This document shows, piece after piece, positions 1-13,930 of a DNA stretch of 64,000 nt; within the stretch, counting starts at the first letter, position 1, and each line of letters starts with the position of its first letter. The DNA is taken from NCBI GenBank assembly GCA_964023275.1, contig OZ029918.1, forward strand, positions 14,888,355-14,952,354. The letters are read 5' to 3'. Below the pieces are notes generated by a model, which worked only from the letters and a program-made list of their open reading frames with translations, was not told the DNA's origin and ran no database searches. The translations under genes were made by a program, and so were the position numbers. The DNA comes from Norana najaformis. Its lineage: Eukaryota; Annelida; Clitellata; Crassiclitellata; Hormogastridae.

Positions 1-1532
1 GCACGACATATGTTTCGAAGTTAATGATTGTACACCAATCAAAATGTCCAGTACATATGAATGGTAAAGGAATTGTTTCTCTAATTTGGAAATGATGCAG
101 TCAATAACCGCATATCAGCAACATCCTGTCGCATATACACAGGTGCATCTAAACGATGTGGGGCAATGGATCAGCGCTGTCTTCGGCTCCTCGCCAATAC
201 CCGGCTAAGACCGGGAACGCTAATCATCCAACCAGCAGACCGAATTCTACAAGGAATCTCGGTCACGTGCCATCGACAACGGCGATGACAGCAGACTCCT
301 AAGTGCCGCTGTCCTCTGACTTTCAAGCCATTGGACCGGCTATGAGAAATCTTCAAATCAACGTCGAGAGTCTTTCAAAGGCCAAACGCAAAATCACCAG
401 CACTGTAAGCAAACGCTAGAAGAAGAATCTAAATGATCACAGATATCACGGGAAACGACTAAGCTTACACGACACACCGATCTTGTATTACTGTGCTGCT
501 GGGCTGCCTCGCCGGTTCCCCTGAGTATAATGCACTTTGTGCTTCAACCCATTTCCTATGCATAAGAGAACTTCATGCAAAAATGTATAACCTTTCAAGA
601 AATGCAAAAAATGTCTAGTCTTTTAAATATATGCAACAACCAAAAATTTAATTCAGTTTGTATATAACAATCAGCATAGATGGCTAATGCCATACTTTCT
701 GCTGGACTCCCTCATTCACACCGTTAATTACACGTATACCTTGATCTGCTTAACATGAGCTGATGTCTAATTCATATCACTCCAATGTATCCATAATAAG
801 CCCTGACAATAACTGCGCATGTAATTAATCCGTTTTAAGTATTTAAATTTTGAAAGCATTCTAAAATTTCTTGTTGGCACAAATTCATATAACAAAAGAT
901 GGCTATTCCTTGTGACTAATATCTTTTGTTTCATCCACAACAATAGACTAATAAACAAATTTCTTCACCACTTCTATCATTTGTTCCATAATAATATCTG
1001 CCAATTTAACCAGGATTTTATTTGGTGGTCCACCGGGGAGTCAGCCACACACTCATTTGGTGGGGCGTTAGAGCCGCCTCGAACGAATGGAATGGCGGAC
1101 TGATAAAGCGATAAAACGCTGAACAAACATCTACAAAGGATGGATGAAAGAAAGGACAAGAGGATCAGTTGAAAGACCGGGCAAAAGGCCGGACGAAGAG
1201 AAAGACGGAGAGTAAGTGCCTTTTCTCCCTATTTGGAAAGGTCGCCTGCGTGCTATGGAGCGACTGAAGCGCTCATCTGTGGTGCTCACCAGCACAGGGT
1301 TGGTACTTTCATTCAGACACAGGGTTCCTAAGTCATGAGACAAAACTCTGATGACCAAAGAAGACCTGTAAGAGCGCTGCCTGGCTGTAGCCCAGAGTCA
1401 TTGTACTTCAGCATGGAATTGTCGATAGTGAATCTCAGCGTTCAGGCCACATTATCTGCTGATGTCGCACATTAATTTTAAGTTCAAGGAAGCTAGCAAC
1501 TGATATTTTCTGATAGAAAAACATCTTACAGG

Positions 1533-1536
<4 letters not shown>
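1..1536. other. No recognised gene
   Basis: Only short frames (up to about 75 codons) without family motifs or matching splice borders. No repeat family was recognised. Confidence 0.5.

Positions 1537-1568
<32 letters not shown>
1537..1568. repeat. (TA)n microsatellite
   Basis: Pure TA run of about 16 units. Confidence 0.95.
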
Positions 1569-1571
<3 letters not shown>

Positions 1572-4500
1572 GCTCTAAATATAGATCTGCTCGAGTGATT
1601 AGCCAAATGGTCTATGGTTCAAATTCTAGGACAGATGGATATTTAAAGATTTCAAGAGTGCATTCACTGAACACTGGCGGCGTATAAATCCTGGCGAGGG
1701 AGATGATTGGCCACCTGCCCTCACATTGCTCATTCAGACTTTCTGGCGGCGAATTCTGCTATAATAACCACTTTCGGTCATACTAACTGGAAGCTAAGAC
1801 TAAAAAGGAGTGAATGAAAGATAAAACTCACTAACACTTCAAGACTAGCGTTATCTTGCTGTTAGCGGAATGGTCGACTCTCTTGCTATCTCTAGTAGAA
1901 ATCAATGTATATTCACCATCTAATTACGAGCAGCGCAATCAACAAATGACGTCATTTCCTGCTCTTGTAGACGCTGTTTATGCGGCCCAAGTGCAATGTT
2001 CGCGTGTTTGCCTTCGACAAGTGCCCTCGAGACTTAATGCCACGGGCGACCGTTAGAGGGCCTCCCGTTCCACCCCACAAGTGGCCTACCACCCTCTATT
2101 TCCTCTTGTCTCCAATCGCCCTTGTACAATGCGTACATCGCTCGAAATGTCATAACTTGCCGAAACGGTGTTTGAATACTAGGTCCAACTGTAAATTTGC
2201 CGTAGTTTGTGTAAATAGGCAAACAGGGATGGAGGCAAACAGGCTGACGAGGGACCGCCGTTGAGTGGCATAGGCCTGCAGGCCTAGATGGACAGGCGGC
2301 ACGGAGACAATCGCACCTTTTTCGTTAACAAATCGTAATGCGATGAAATATTTGACTGATTTAACGCACGTCAGTCAAATCTACTGAAAGGAGTTTTGTA
2401 AGACATGCCACACGTGCACCAATCGATTGCTTTCTTACTGTTTCTTATCAGTGAGTTATTACACGTCTCAGGAACGGATGATGGAATGACCTGCAGCGAT
2501 GGCGCATGCTACCCGTGGAACTGAAGGCAAGGTACGGTTGGGTAATTGTCCGTAGCACGCCTCAATCGACCACAGAAGCCTGATTCACACGTTTCGAGCA
2601 TCTTTCAGCTGAAGCGAAACCAGGACAAAAGCTTTATTTGGGTTCTGCGTGTATGCGATATCCTGCCCGTAGTGACTATTCTAGTTGTTGTGAGCACTGT
2701 TTGCTTACTGATACACTTCGACATCATTTAGAGAGCGCCTCTAATTAATTTCTCTTGAAGTGTAGCTATACATATGATAATAATTTACGATTACAATTAC
2801 ATCAACTGCTAAAGAACCTACCCGATCCATAACCAAACAATGGCCTCTGATCGTTAAATACCCTTCGGCACAGTTGCATTTATTTCTTTTTTAGTTTCTT
2901 CAATTATTAAAGATGAAAATGCGAGAATTGCCGGAGGTAATTGGATTTTACGATAATTGATCATTTACAAAAGCTGCATATGCGGTAAACTCATAAGAAT
3001 TGGAATAGTAGAGATTTTTATTTTTAAATTTAAGAGTATTTTTAGGTCTAAGTTTTAATTGTGTGAGATGTGATGGACTCGTATTGCTCCGACCTATCAC
3101 CCCAATTCCACCGCATCTCTACATCAGCTTCGTCTCCAAGATCCTTGACAACTCTCAACTGCCTCCTTACTCCATGTTCCTTCAGTCAGCGAACCGCAAA
3201 TACCACTTCCCTGAAATGACACTACCAGCTGTCGAGGTAACATAATCCGTTCTACGGAGACAGGAAAACCCACGGCTCTCATTCTATTTGACCTTCCAGT
3301 TGCATGCGAAGCAGTTGCTCATGATATACTCCAATGTTTTCAACTCTATTTCGGGACATCAGGTCCTGCTTTCGGTCGGTTTGCATCTGACCCATGCAAT
3401 GCACTCCAGTTCAGTTCTTCAGCAATACTACACCAATTACAAAATGCGGGCATTACATCTGATTCCGCTACATACTTTTCAGATCACGCTCAGGAAATTT
3501 TAAAATCTGTTCACTTTCACATACGTAACGTCCAAAGAACCAGGCCTCACCAATCACAACTGTCAGGGTTTTATTCGCTTTCGCTACAGTACTGTAACTC
3601 ATTAGTTCCGGGGTATGGAATTCGATGCCTCTCCGCCAGTTGTCTGGTTTCGTTCAGGTCATTACTCAAATCGCATCTGTAGAAGATTGCTTTTCCACTC
3701 CACCACAGAAGTAGGTCAGGTTTTGTTTTGTTCGGTTGAAACGTTCAGCTACAGGTTAAAGTCAAACACCCAGTATTGATCGAAATGTTCAAGCTTGTGT
3801 TGCAACCCTAGTGGCTTTAAAAGTAATTTCCTTAGTCTTCTTCTTCTTCTCTCTTCCGTCAAGTATGTGCCGGCGATGAGGTTTGAGCAAGATGTCTCCA
3901 TTTCGATCTGTCTCTGATTATGTTAACAGCAGTTTCATGTCTTCCTTCACATTTTCCATCCATGTCTTTGTTTGTATTCCTCAACTCCGTGTTCCCTCCA
4001 GGTGCAATGGAGTGCTCATATCCTCAACAGAAAGGCTTAAACGGTACATTGTTAGCCGCCGGGACTCGGCGCCCTTCAGCCTCACATTCCAAATTTCGAC
4101 CCTCTCCCGGCCCAAATTTACAAATCCAACTGTAAAGTTTGTCAAGCCAAACAACCAGTTAGGAAGACGGTTCAGCTGAACGACGATTTCTTCCTCTCTC
4201 TTCTTCTGTAGGTCGATCCTCCTCCGCATGAAGATGCAGCGGAATCAGAAATGACACTCTGCTGCTAATAAATATGAAACTAGTCCTATCTAATTAACCC
4301 TAACCATGTACCCCGTCCATCATCGGAACAGTCACAATCTCTTATGTCCGCATTGTCGGCATACTTTCGGTGCAATTTGTTCCTGTGCTGGACGCGTGGC
4401 TGACGTCGGCTTAGTCGCACAGCCTAGTCGCCTGTATCTGGAGATGTTTTATGACTGCAGCCGTTGAAAGGACCTTTCTGAAGTGGGCAATACGTTATTG

Positions 4501-5111
4501 GATAATATCGGCGTCCTGTAGTGGATTGGTAAGCGGGCACCCGCGGCACCATAAGCCGTTAATTACAGCAGTCGGGAAGCCAGTGCAAGGGCCATTGTTC
4601 CTCTCGCTCGTCCCGGGTTGAATTACCGACGAGCCTTTAGAAGACCGGCGAATTATTATCCGGGTACTTGTTTCGAGCGCCAATTAATAAGCGAGGAATG
4701 ATTAGGCTACTAAGGGCATCTCCCCTCTTACTGAGTTATGAGATGTGGCGCTATGCGTTTTCTAGTGTAATGAAAGCATCTTTCAGTGCAACTGCGATTA
4801 CAGAGGTTGCGATAAAATGATTAGGAATCTTCATTCTAAGCCACTCTGTTACTGTAAAGTGGAGTGTCCGTTATTAATTGCTAGACCTAATTATAGCACA
4901 CGCGTCTACGCCACGTCATTAATGTCCGTTGTAAACACACTGTGCAATAGACAGTAAAATGTGGCCAAAGGTTAATGCACATTCATTAACATGTTGGCGA
5001 CAATCGCGAGTTTTCTGAAGTGCCACATGAGTCCTCGATTACTTTACTTTAATTTAGGTCCGCTAAGCAACAGTTCAACAACATTAAAGCAAATTTAGCT
5101 CAAGTGCAGAC
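1569..5111. other. No recognised gene
   Basis: Mixed-composition DNA. Overlapping frames near 3883-4229 on both strands reach 98 codons but show no motif. The 16-bp palindrome at 2271 is the only distinct structure. Confidence 0.5.
2271..2286. other. 16-bp perfect palindrome
   Basis: TAGGCCTGCAGGCCTA equals its own reverse complement and carries two halves of the over-represented TAGGCCTA motif. Confidence 0.85.
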
Positions 5112-5210
5112 CCGAAAACCCGTTAACTTGATCGAATCACGCGACATAAAGATTCGATCCCGTAAACCAAGTGCTGATAGCAGCTGCTTTACAACTCGGT
5201 CACCACAGAT
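5112..5210 (-). mobile_element. Possible tRNA-derived SINE fragment
   Basis: The - strand reads GTGACCGAGTTGTAAAGCAGC (A-box-like) and, about 35 bases later, GGGATCGAATC (B-box-like). The body is unknown. Confidence 0.3.
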
Positions 5211-6617
5211 ACGAAACATAGGCCTATAGACAATTTGAAGTACCAGTAATATTATTATGCATAATTATCAGGATGTACAAGTGAAATAGATGATTTATTT
5301 ATGCGTAACTACTTCGGCGTAATTGTTTTATTTTATGTACCGGAAGTTAAGCTACATGTACGTGTTGTTTTGGTCTTAATTCTGCTAGTGAAATTTCCTA
5401 TTATACACACTTTTATATTAGCTTTAATTTATAAACTGATAGTCTGAGTAGTTAATCTAGTGTTTCATAGAGGAAGTATTTTATTTTGCCCCTCTTGGTC
5501 TGGTATACTTGTATTTTATTTAACTAGTTTGGCAAGACTCCCGCTCTCTATGCTGTCCTCCATTCACTCATCTCGCTGGCTTCTTTACTTCCCCAAACTC
5601 CGTTGAGTGCATCGAGTCCTTACTCTTTAGCAAAATTCTAATACTGTATAAGTTCGCAACTAACACAGACTCTGGCCGTTGTCTATCTTTCTTTCTTTGT
5701 CTTTATCACTCTTCTATCTGATCATTTTATTGGTGAAACCCCTCCTTTGCTTCACCTTGTATCATTGACCCGTTGTATCATCCTGCTGGCTGGATTCAGA
5801 CTAGCCCACGACCCGTAAAAGGGTAACCCTCACCCTGAAATCATATCAGTTTGGGTTTGTCTTCCTGGACTCGGGCAGTCTTGCCGACCACACACTCCGA
5901 TTCACTCCCCATGGTATCAGCTCATCGGTCCGCGAACCACACAATGGGTATTACGTTCCCGAGTTTCACACAACCTCTTATCTTCCCAGAATAGAGAAAT
6001 TAGTCCGTCTTGGGACCTTGCAACAGGGCGGACCCTTCGTTTCTCTTTTTCTTGATTATTGATACACGGGCCGTTTTGCCGACTACACATTCCGGGCTGA
6101 CTCACTTTCCAAGAGTATCTGGTCCACGAACACGACAATGGATTTACAGATAGAGTTTTCCTCACCAGTCTACCCTAAGGTTTCACCGACACCCTCTCGT
6201 CCGTATATATATGTATATTTCCGATTCCGTAACTCGCCTCAAACTCCAGCATTGATTTGTGTACGCTATGTTGAGCCAAAACATAATTCAAGTACTGTAT
6301 ACATCACTAATCAAAGGATACCAAGTTTCCTCGTGTTAATCGTTTTCCGTGCCACCTAAAGACCGTCGTGTGAAACACCTCTTTCCATGGTCTCTGGGAC
6401 TCGGGAAACCTAAAGTTGACGTTAGCGTTGAATTATTCTAAGTGCTGCCTAAGCTTAGGCTCTTGCTTAACGCGACTACTGGTGTCTCTGGTCGAGCATC
6501 CTTAACAGCTTCTTGTACTACTGTACGGGGTGGGGGTGGGGGATTAAGAGAAATAAGAACTTAATTATTATATTAAATTGCATTAATAACATAAATCGTT
6601 AAGATATTAGAAATGGT
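5211..6617. other. No recognised gene
   Basis: A pyrimidine-rich stretch at 5500-5900 may be an old retroposon by texture. Nothing specific can be supported. Confidence 0.4.
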
Positions 6618-7036
6618 AATCGTAATCGTAGTCTCGAGATTTCTACAGCGTCTAACGAAAGCTAAGTCGCGGGAACCAGCTTATTCATAGGCTCTCAGTC
6701 AAAACAAAATCTATAGGCAAGAAGGGTTTGGTTTCAAGTCAAGATCCAAGAGTCAGGCAGGCAGGCAGGCAGGCAGTCAGACGGCTACGGTGGGTGGTGT
6801 TCGAAAAAGAATCTGCAGGATAGATATGGGGAAGAGGAGGAATCAGGCTAGAATCTGCGGAATAGGAGTGTTTTCAGTTTTGAATGGAAGACCTGCGCAG
6901 ATATTGCAAGAGGTGAAGTGTTGGCGAGTTCGTACGATGGGTCAGATAATTGTCGTAACTCTTGTGGGAGCTTATTCCAGATGGGTGGAGCAGCTATGGC
7001 TATGTAACGATTTCCAAATTTTAAGGATGAGGTGAC
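6618..7036 (+). repeat. Interspersed repeat family Y, copy A
   Basis: It matches 23205-23600 (complement), 29670-29930 and 63862-64000 (complement). The shared course is 'gtcgagatttctacag', 'caacgaaagc', 'ccagtttattcatagg', 'caagatccaa-agtcagg', and, in the longer copies, 'aaattttaaggatgaggtgacgg'. A (CAGG)n block sits at 6752-6775. A frame with FSVLNGRPAQ recurs between copies, which hints at a transposon ORF. Confidence 0.65.
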
Positions 7037-7535
7037 GGAAGGGCAGGGAAGTATTAGGGATGAAGAGGACCTGGTTGAACGGAGTGGTTGGATTGTAACC
7101 TTACTAAAACATACTGAACAATGTAAGTATCAACCTATTTTAAATTCTTGTATTATTAAAAAATTAATATTGGATATAAAATCTTATTCGTAGCTTTGTG
7201 GTCCGTCCGTCACAGTTTCGAAGAACTGTTGGCAATTGATTAAACATAAATCTTGTGATCCCTATGTTTAACCGTGGAAATTGGAGAATTTGTTTTTCTG
7301 ATAAATGCTTGGCAAATGACAGAATATAAATTTTGTGTAGGTATTTAACTGTGTTAAATAGCATATCTTAGCTTAGTCAGTGATCCACATAATTAGCGTA
7401 ATTGGTCTTTGACTGAGTGAAGAACTACAACTGCAGCTGATACCCGAGGTAAGTCGTGTGCAACGCACCTAATGGCATGCGTCGCGTCGGCTACTGACCT
7501 CTCTTGCGGAACTGTATGTCTGCGGCGTTCAGAGT

Positions 7536-7925
7536 GTGGACGGCCGGACGAGCAGACGGACAGGCGGACGCACAGAAGGAGAGACCGACGCACAGAAGGA
7601 CAGACCGACGCACAGAAGGACAGGCGGACGCACAGAAGGAGAGACCGACACACAGAAGGACAGACCGACGCACAGAAGGACAGACCGACGCACAGAAGGA
7701 CAGGCGGACGCACAGAAGGAGAGACCGATGCACAGAAGGACAGATCGACGCACGGAAGGACAGACCGACGCACAGAAGGAGAGACTGACGCACAGAAGGA
7801 CAGGCGGACGCACAGAAGGACAGACCGACGCACAGAAGGACAGGCGGACGCACAGAAGGACAGACCGACGCACAGAAGAACAGACCGACGGAGAGGCAGG
7901 CGGACGGGCGGGCTGGCGACCTGAA
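7536..7925. repeat. 20-bp minisatellite, open in all six frames
   Basis: About 19 copies of a 20-bp unit close to CACAGAAGGACAGACCGACG. Every frame on both strands stays open for roughly 95-160 codons because the unit has no stop in any phase. The resulting Arg/Thr/Asp-rich and Ser/Cys/Val-rich 'proteins' are artefacts unless transcription is shown. Confidence 0.95.
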
Positions 7926-9174
7926 GCGTGGCGCCTGCTTGTAGGGCCAGCGTCGTCGTTCAGTGTATAAGCGCCAATCCAATCCCGCACGGTATAGCCA
8001 AGACTCTCGACTGGCAGTGGATAAGAAGCAGCCGGAGGGCTATGTCGTTCCTCGCGCAGAACCTGCGAGTGTAGGCCTACATCTCAAGCGAATAACCGAC
8101 GATATATGCATGTAATTGACAATATATATATATATATATATATATATCTATATGTAATATAATCGGAGACGGATGGATAGATTATGATATAGAGTATATA
8201 GAGTAGCCTACTGTATCACATATGCCGTCAGATGTCGTCAACGACGATTCGACAGCAATCTGATTGCGTTTCAATTTTGCATACTACATGTCATTCGCAG
8301 TGGATCGAAACGGACTGGAACGTTCTTCGGACTGTATGGACCGCTGATTGGCGATGATTGATGACAATCCAATTATTCTGAAGGATACGGCACAGGTCAG
8401 CTTTATAAATTGCTTATGTATGGAATATCTGATATTTAGTGGAAACAGGCCAAGACTGGGCTTGCATTCCGTGCCAGCAGTTCATTTAGAAGTAATGAGC
8501 TTTTAATTAAAGTTAATGTAATGTTGAATGAAAACACGGCCTTAATACAAAATGCTGTCATAAATGCGTGTTACAAGACCATAAAACTGTCAGCCTATAT
8601 GCAGTCATAACGCTGACTGTGTTGCGGTGTTGAGTCGGTAGATCACCTGTGCCTCCGTCACCTGGGCATGTATTTTCACGTCTATTCAATAGAAATGCTG
8701 AGCATAGAAATCGTGGACATCGTTTAGGTTGTAATTCACAGAGTAATTCAAACAAAGGCAGTCAAAAGCCCATTTGTCGACATCGATGATGAATATTCGG
8801 TGTCAATTCAGGCAACTTCAATTAATTAAGCAGTGGACAGTTTTGCTGTTGTCGCTCCATCTGGTGGGCGTTTGCTCGTCAAAAGATTACGCTTTGCTGG
8901 CTGAATCTCTGTGATAGGTTAATTATGTCTTTTGTCATTTATTAGTCTAGCTTTTACGATTTATTTAGCTAAATGGTTACTGAATAACCTGGTTACTTTT
9001 TATTTCTGTCAGTCTGCTGTTTTTCTGTCGACATAAATTGGCTTCATGCATGTCTGTATTGCACACAATATGCACTTTCATATTGTATGATACATGTTTT
9101 GTGTCTAGTTCCCCCAGTATAGCTTACCTAAATTGTTTGTTATCAACTGGTTGCCCTGAAAGGATTGATTGGTT
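7926..9174. other. No recognised gene
   Basis: Apart from the TA run at 8121, ordinary AT-rich spacer with one TAGGCCTA at 8072. Confidence 0.5.
8121..8157. repeat. (TA)n microsatellite
   Basis: TA run followed by tatctatatgta. Confidence 0.95.
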
Positions 9175-9345
9175 CATATGTACGTGTATCTATATATGTA
9201 TGTATGCATCATGCGTGTTTTTATGTATGTATACGCGAATGTATGTGTGTATGGACCATGTATGTATGCATGTGTGTATATATGTATGTTTGAATGTATG
9301 TATGTATGTGTACATGTAAGTATGTATGTATCTGTGGATTTTCTA
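9175..9345. repeat. (TATG/TGTA)n-rich tract
   Basis: Impure tetranucleotide repeat that yields Met/Tyr/Val/Cys-rich spurious frames. Similar tracts lie at 22600-22700 and 51295-51360. Confidence 0.9.
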
Positions 9346-9589
9346 TGTTAGTATACATAGGAAGCTTCTCCAAGGATCATCTGCGGCTTGGTTAAACCAG
9401 TCTCCACAGTGAGTGTGATGTAGTAACAAGGCGTCCTTAATTCGACGAAACATCGGAGAATGTCTAAGGTTTCGGCCAGAGTCGCCATTCTGAGCGGAAT
9501 CCTTTATGTCGCCTTCTATCCGAAACTCAGTCTGCAGCAACAGCAGCCGACGACAGGTGAGAGGATACTTTCTAAGTCAGACTAAGCAA

Positions 9590-9850
9590 GTACCGGATTT
9601 TCTTAAAGTTGCACAAACACAGAAAATTCGGGCAAGGTAAGATCATGTCAGATGAGGTCAAGTCTGGTCAGGTAAGATGAGATATGGTAAGGAAGGTAAG
9701 GCAAGGTCGGGTCAGGTCGAGTCAGGTTAGGTAAAGTGAGGTAAGGAATGTAAGGTGAGGTAAAATAAGGTAAGGTAAGGTAATCTTAAAAAATTGAAAT
9801 GGAATAGAAAGGATGATGAGGGAAAGGAAAGGAAGGAAGGAAAGGAAGGG
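9590..9850. repeat. (GGTAA/GGTCA)n degenerate tract
   Basis: Many copies of aaggta, ggtcaggt and ggaaagga. Purine-rich on + and without coding signal. Confidence 0.8.
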
Positions 9851-12477
9851 ATTCGTTTGTTGCGTGATAGTGTGATAGTTTGTTACACCGCGTGTTGAAG
9901 TGAACGAAAATACGAATGAAAACGGCTTTTCAAAACTACCTTTCATTCAAATAAATAAACTAATGTCATCTGTAAAAGTGTTGGATTGCATCTCCTTTGC
10001 CCTTCAGCCAAAAGATCTGAAATTTCTTCGCCACAATAATACTAGTTAACATCCATTTTTAGGCGTGCAATAAATTAACGGCTCTTTAGGTAGATCCTTC
10101 AAAACTGAACTATTTTAGCTCGAATATAATGCTAAGAATGTCTTATAGTTCGGGTCCTTCAGCTGGTGCCGAAATTATGTACTGGCAACGCCAGCCATTT
10201 GCAGGTTATAGACCCCAAACGACAGATTGCGGCAGGTACTCAATTTCTCTATTAGCCTACGTCATAATGTTCTTCCCATAAAGCAAGGAATTGCATTAGA
10301 CTGTTTTTGGCTGAGATGCAATCCGTTCCCACAGCGAGGCCGAATTTCGTTCGCCGTCTGATAATATTCGATGTAAGCATTTTCTTGAGAATTTTCCTCA
10401 ATTGTATCAAAAATACTGAAATATCTGTAGCCTATCTCCTTACAACAATTCATGCCTCCTTCATGTGAGCAAATCATAAATCTACAAAAGTGTTGCATCA
10501 AAAATCCACACTCAGTGTTGTATATTCTTTTCTCGAATTAATGTCGCATGCTTCATGCTATTTCCTTTTCTAAGCTACAGTTGCTGTCCTTTTCAAGCAT
10601 ACAGTTTGTGTTTAGGTGGTTTCTAGCATCATTAGTATCTACCAGACATCATTTCATGCTATTATGAGTTTTAAAATGCCTAAATATTGCTTTTCGTTTG
10701 TCGTATCAAATATCATACTTTTGTGCTACTGCGAGTGAAAATTTTTATTTATACAGGTTTAGCTTTCACAGGATTCAGCCGATCACAGTACGAAGTGTAG
10801 AAACTGTGGTCGAGCAATAAATTATATTTTTATTTGAGTCGCATCTGAAAGCTTTCACTTGACATAGTCAGAGGCTGACCAAATATTATGACGTTGGCAT
10901 CCATGTGTGAGGCATGTAACACGATATGTTACACTGTCAACAGTCAATGCAGTAATTAACATCAGGCAACATCAGCTGTAACGTGCAGCGGTCAGCCTTA
11001 ATAATTAACAACATCTGTAGGTGGACACCTCGTATTAATTACCAGGGCAGACTGTTGGCCTGTCACACAGGCTTCAATCATCCAGAGATCCCACTGTGTG
11101 TAATATCATGCAATGTGACTTTTTAAATGCTTACGTCTGTGTGAAGTTACAGGAATGAATATCATTCCTTAGTTAATAGACGGTGTGTCTATAGTCAGTG
11201 ATAGCATGTATACTATATTTTAGGCTGTATATAAATAGAATTTACGTCTCCGCTGGAGAGAAAGTTTAAGTTTTCTTTTGGTTTTAATAATTTTTTTGTG
11301 TTTTTGTTTGCGTTGTCTGCCAGCCTTGTGCAAAAATAAAGTATATACTATTCAGTTCAGAAAACCCTGGATTCGTAAACGGTATGACTTTTTTTACTTA
11401 GTCTACTAGAGATTGACCCACGTAGTCGTCGATACGGAGGTCACTGTGAAAAACATGAGGGGGGAAGAAAGATGTGGTACGGTCTTGGCTGTGGGCGCAT
11501 CATTGACATCTACCTCTTCCCCCTGCAAACACGAGACGGCGCTGTGTGTCGTCACTGATTAAAACTTCATAAGCACTTCGCCAGAGTTGGGTGTTTGCTC
11601 CATTATCTTTGCGTGCGAAGCTCCTATTGTTGCAGCTTTGACGACTCCCAAATGATTCATTACGCATAATGTCATCACCGATTCGCTCGAAAAACAAAAT
11701 AATCGACTATCTTGAATATTATATGCATACATATAGGCCTACATACATACACGTATGATGCATATAGGTGATATTAGAAAGTTAATTGGCCGTATATATA
11801 TATACTTTATGCATGCTATATATGTATGCATCCGTACTTCTGTACATGGATCCAACTGTTTTCCACTCTGCATCGACGCGTGTGTGTGTCGTTGCCTGTG
11901 TTCTGTGTTCATGTAGGCCGATGTAGTGCGTGAGGTGAAGCAATTTGTATGAATACATAATATATTCGAAAGAGGGCCATCGCCTGAGATGGACGGATAT
12001 GGAGAGATTCTGATTAATCATTGTTGTACATCCCCCTAATGATAGTTTCTTCTTAGGAATGAATTGTTGTGTAGACCAACTCAATAATGCATCTTAAGTC
12101 GGTTCCGCACCCATAACTCCTCAAGAGTTAAACGAGACTGAGATACACTGGAGTGGGTAGGGAACGGACAGTGACCCTTGGCTACTGGATAATTAAGAAG
12201 ATCGCAGAAACTGGCAACTACATCGTAAGCCTAAAATAACGACCAACGAGACAGAAAATGGAGAAGAGACAACTTCTTCAAGTTGTTTTTAGCTTTGGGA
12301 AATCCTATCTCCCGCATCCTGCCAAAAAAATCAAGGACTAGGCTTGAGTGTCCGGCTTGCAGCATATCCCGCTCCGAAAAGTGCAGAACTTACAACATAA
12401 GAAGATCCTATAACAATCCAAAGGTGAATAAAAGTACCTGATTGCCACCAGAAAAAGAATGAAGAAGAAGAACATAA
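9851..12477. other. No recognised gene
   Basis: AT-rich spacer. Frames up to 100 codons on the - strand (11782-12084) lack any motif. Confidence 0.5.
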
Positions 12478-13930
12478 CAATCAATCAATCAATCACTTTT
12501 TATTGCCACCAATAGCAACAATCAAACTTGGAGTACATACATTTTCAGATACAGAAAGCAAAAGGCAGCTCCGAAGGGATAAAATCCCGCTAAATGAATC
12601 AGTCAATCAATCATCCTGTGATATGATACAACATATAATGATGAATGAGTCATCTGAGAAACACCAGTTACAAGAATCAGGACAATAGAACAAAAAATGA
12701 TGACAAACAGATTAACTAACTTAACTAACTTTAATTAGTAGATATTATATTCACATGAACACGATTTACTCCTTAAATAACCGTAAATTGGGCAGACTAC
12801 GAATATCCAGAGTCAGCCTATTCCAGCAAGAAGGGCCAAAGTGTTAATAGAAAACATCCTAATGTTAGTTCGAGCAAACTCACAGTAATATTTATCCTCA
12901 GATCTAGTACGATAAGTGTGACGCTCAGACGAAATTCTAGTCATTGAAGGAAGAAGGATGCAGGTGACGTTCATACCGATACATAAATTCACATATTTGA
13001 AATCTATTAATTTGACTAATTTTAAGAATATTCAAATTATTAAAATATTGCTCAGTATGAGAAAAGGATGATATTCCTGCAATGACTCGGAAAGCACGTT
13101 TCTGGAGTAAATTTAATTTATTAAATCGAGTAGCATAATTAACAGCCCAAATAACATTGCAATAAGATAAATATGGGCAGATTATAGTATAATAAAGAGC
13201 AAGTCTTATTTGTTGGGGTAAAATGTAGCTAATATGTGATAATACACCTATATTTTAGCAAGCTTAGAAGACACATGTTTGATATGTTCCTTCCAGGTTA
13301 AATGGTCGTCTATACACACACCAAGGAATTTGGTAGAAGTAGTTTGTTGAATTAATTTATTATCAATACAAAGACCCATATTAAGTTGAGGAAAGGGTTT
13401 ACGGTTTGAAAAGAAAATAATATAGTTTTCGATAAATTGAGAGTTAGACGGTTAGCCTTGAACCAATCAGCAACATGAGAAAGTTCAGAGTTCATGAGTT
13501 CAATAGTATATCCAAAAAGAGAGAAAAAAATTGCAGTATCGTCTGCAAGTAATATAAAATGAAGTAGGCTAGATGAATTAGGTAAGTCATTAATATAAAT
13601 AAGGAACAGAAGCGGACCTAGAATAGATCCCTGGGGAACACCGCATCGTATAGACTTAAAACTTGATAGATATCCATTGCAAAAGACCTGTGATCCAGAT
13701 AGCTTCTAAACCACGTTAACGCAATGCCACGTACCCCATATCTTTCAAGCTTTTTAAGTAAGATATTGTGATCAACAGTATCGAAAGCTTTTGCCAAGTC
13801 AAAAAATATTACTATAGAAAATTGTCTATTATCAATAGCCTGTGAGATTTTATCATGCATATTTATCAATGGTAGAATAGTAGAGTGACCTGATCTAAAT
13901 CCATATTGATGCGGATAAAGTATAATCATA
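12478..13930 (-). mobile_element. CR1/jockey-like LINE, 5'-truncated, RT still largely readable
   Basis: The - strand encodes a reverse transcriptase in order: YPHQYGFRSGHST, DLAKAFDTVDHNILLKKL (core RT motif), WFRSYL, a LADDTAIFF catalytic block in another frame, NRLTLN-LSKT, FLGVCIDDHLTWKEH, and RALYYT-like to ITRFNKLNLLQKRAFRVI at the C-terminus. Only a few frameshifts interrupt it, so it is younger than the other LINE pieces here. The 5' part (endonuclease) is missing at about 13930. The 3' end lies next to a short (TGAT)n tail near 12478. Confidence 0.8.

Noticed and set aside
3883-4229. Overlapping + and - frames up to 98 codons
   Set aside because: No motif, no splice context and frames on both strands. 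Chance is the likeliest reason.
4500-4640. tRNA-like stretch 'ctgtagtggattggtaagc' with a distant 'cgggttgaattac'
   Set aside because: The spacing between A-box-like and B-box-like parts is too long and no cloverleaf can be drawn.
7393-7990. Six overlapping frames of 94-163 codons
   Set aside because: All arise from the 20-bp minisatellite.
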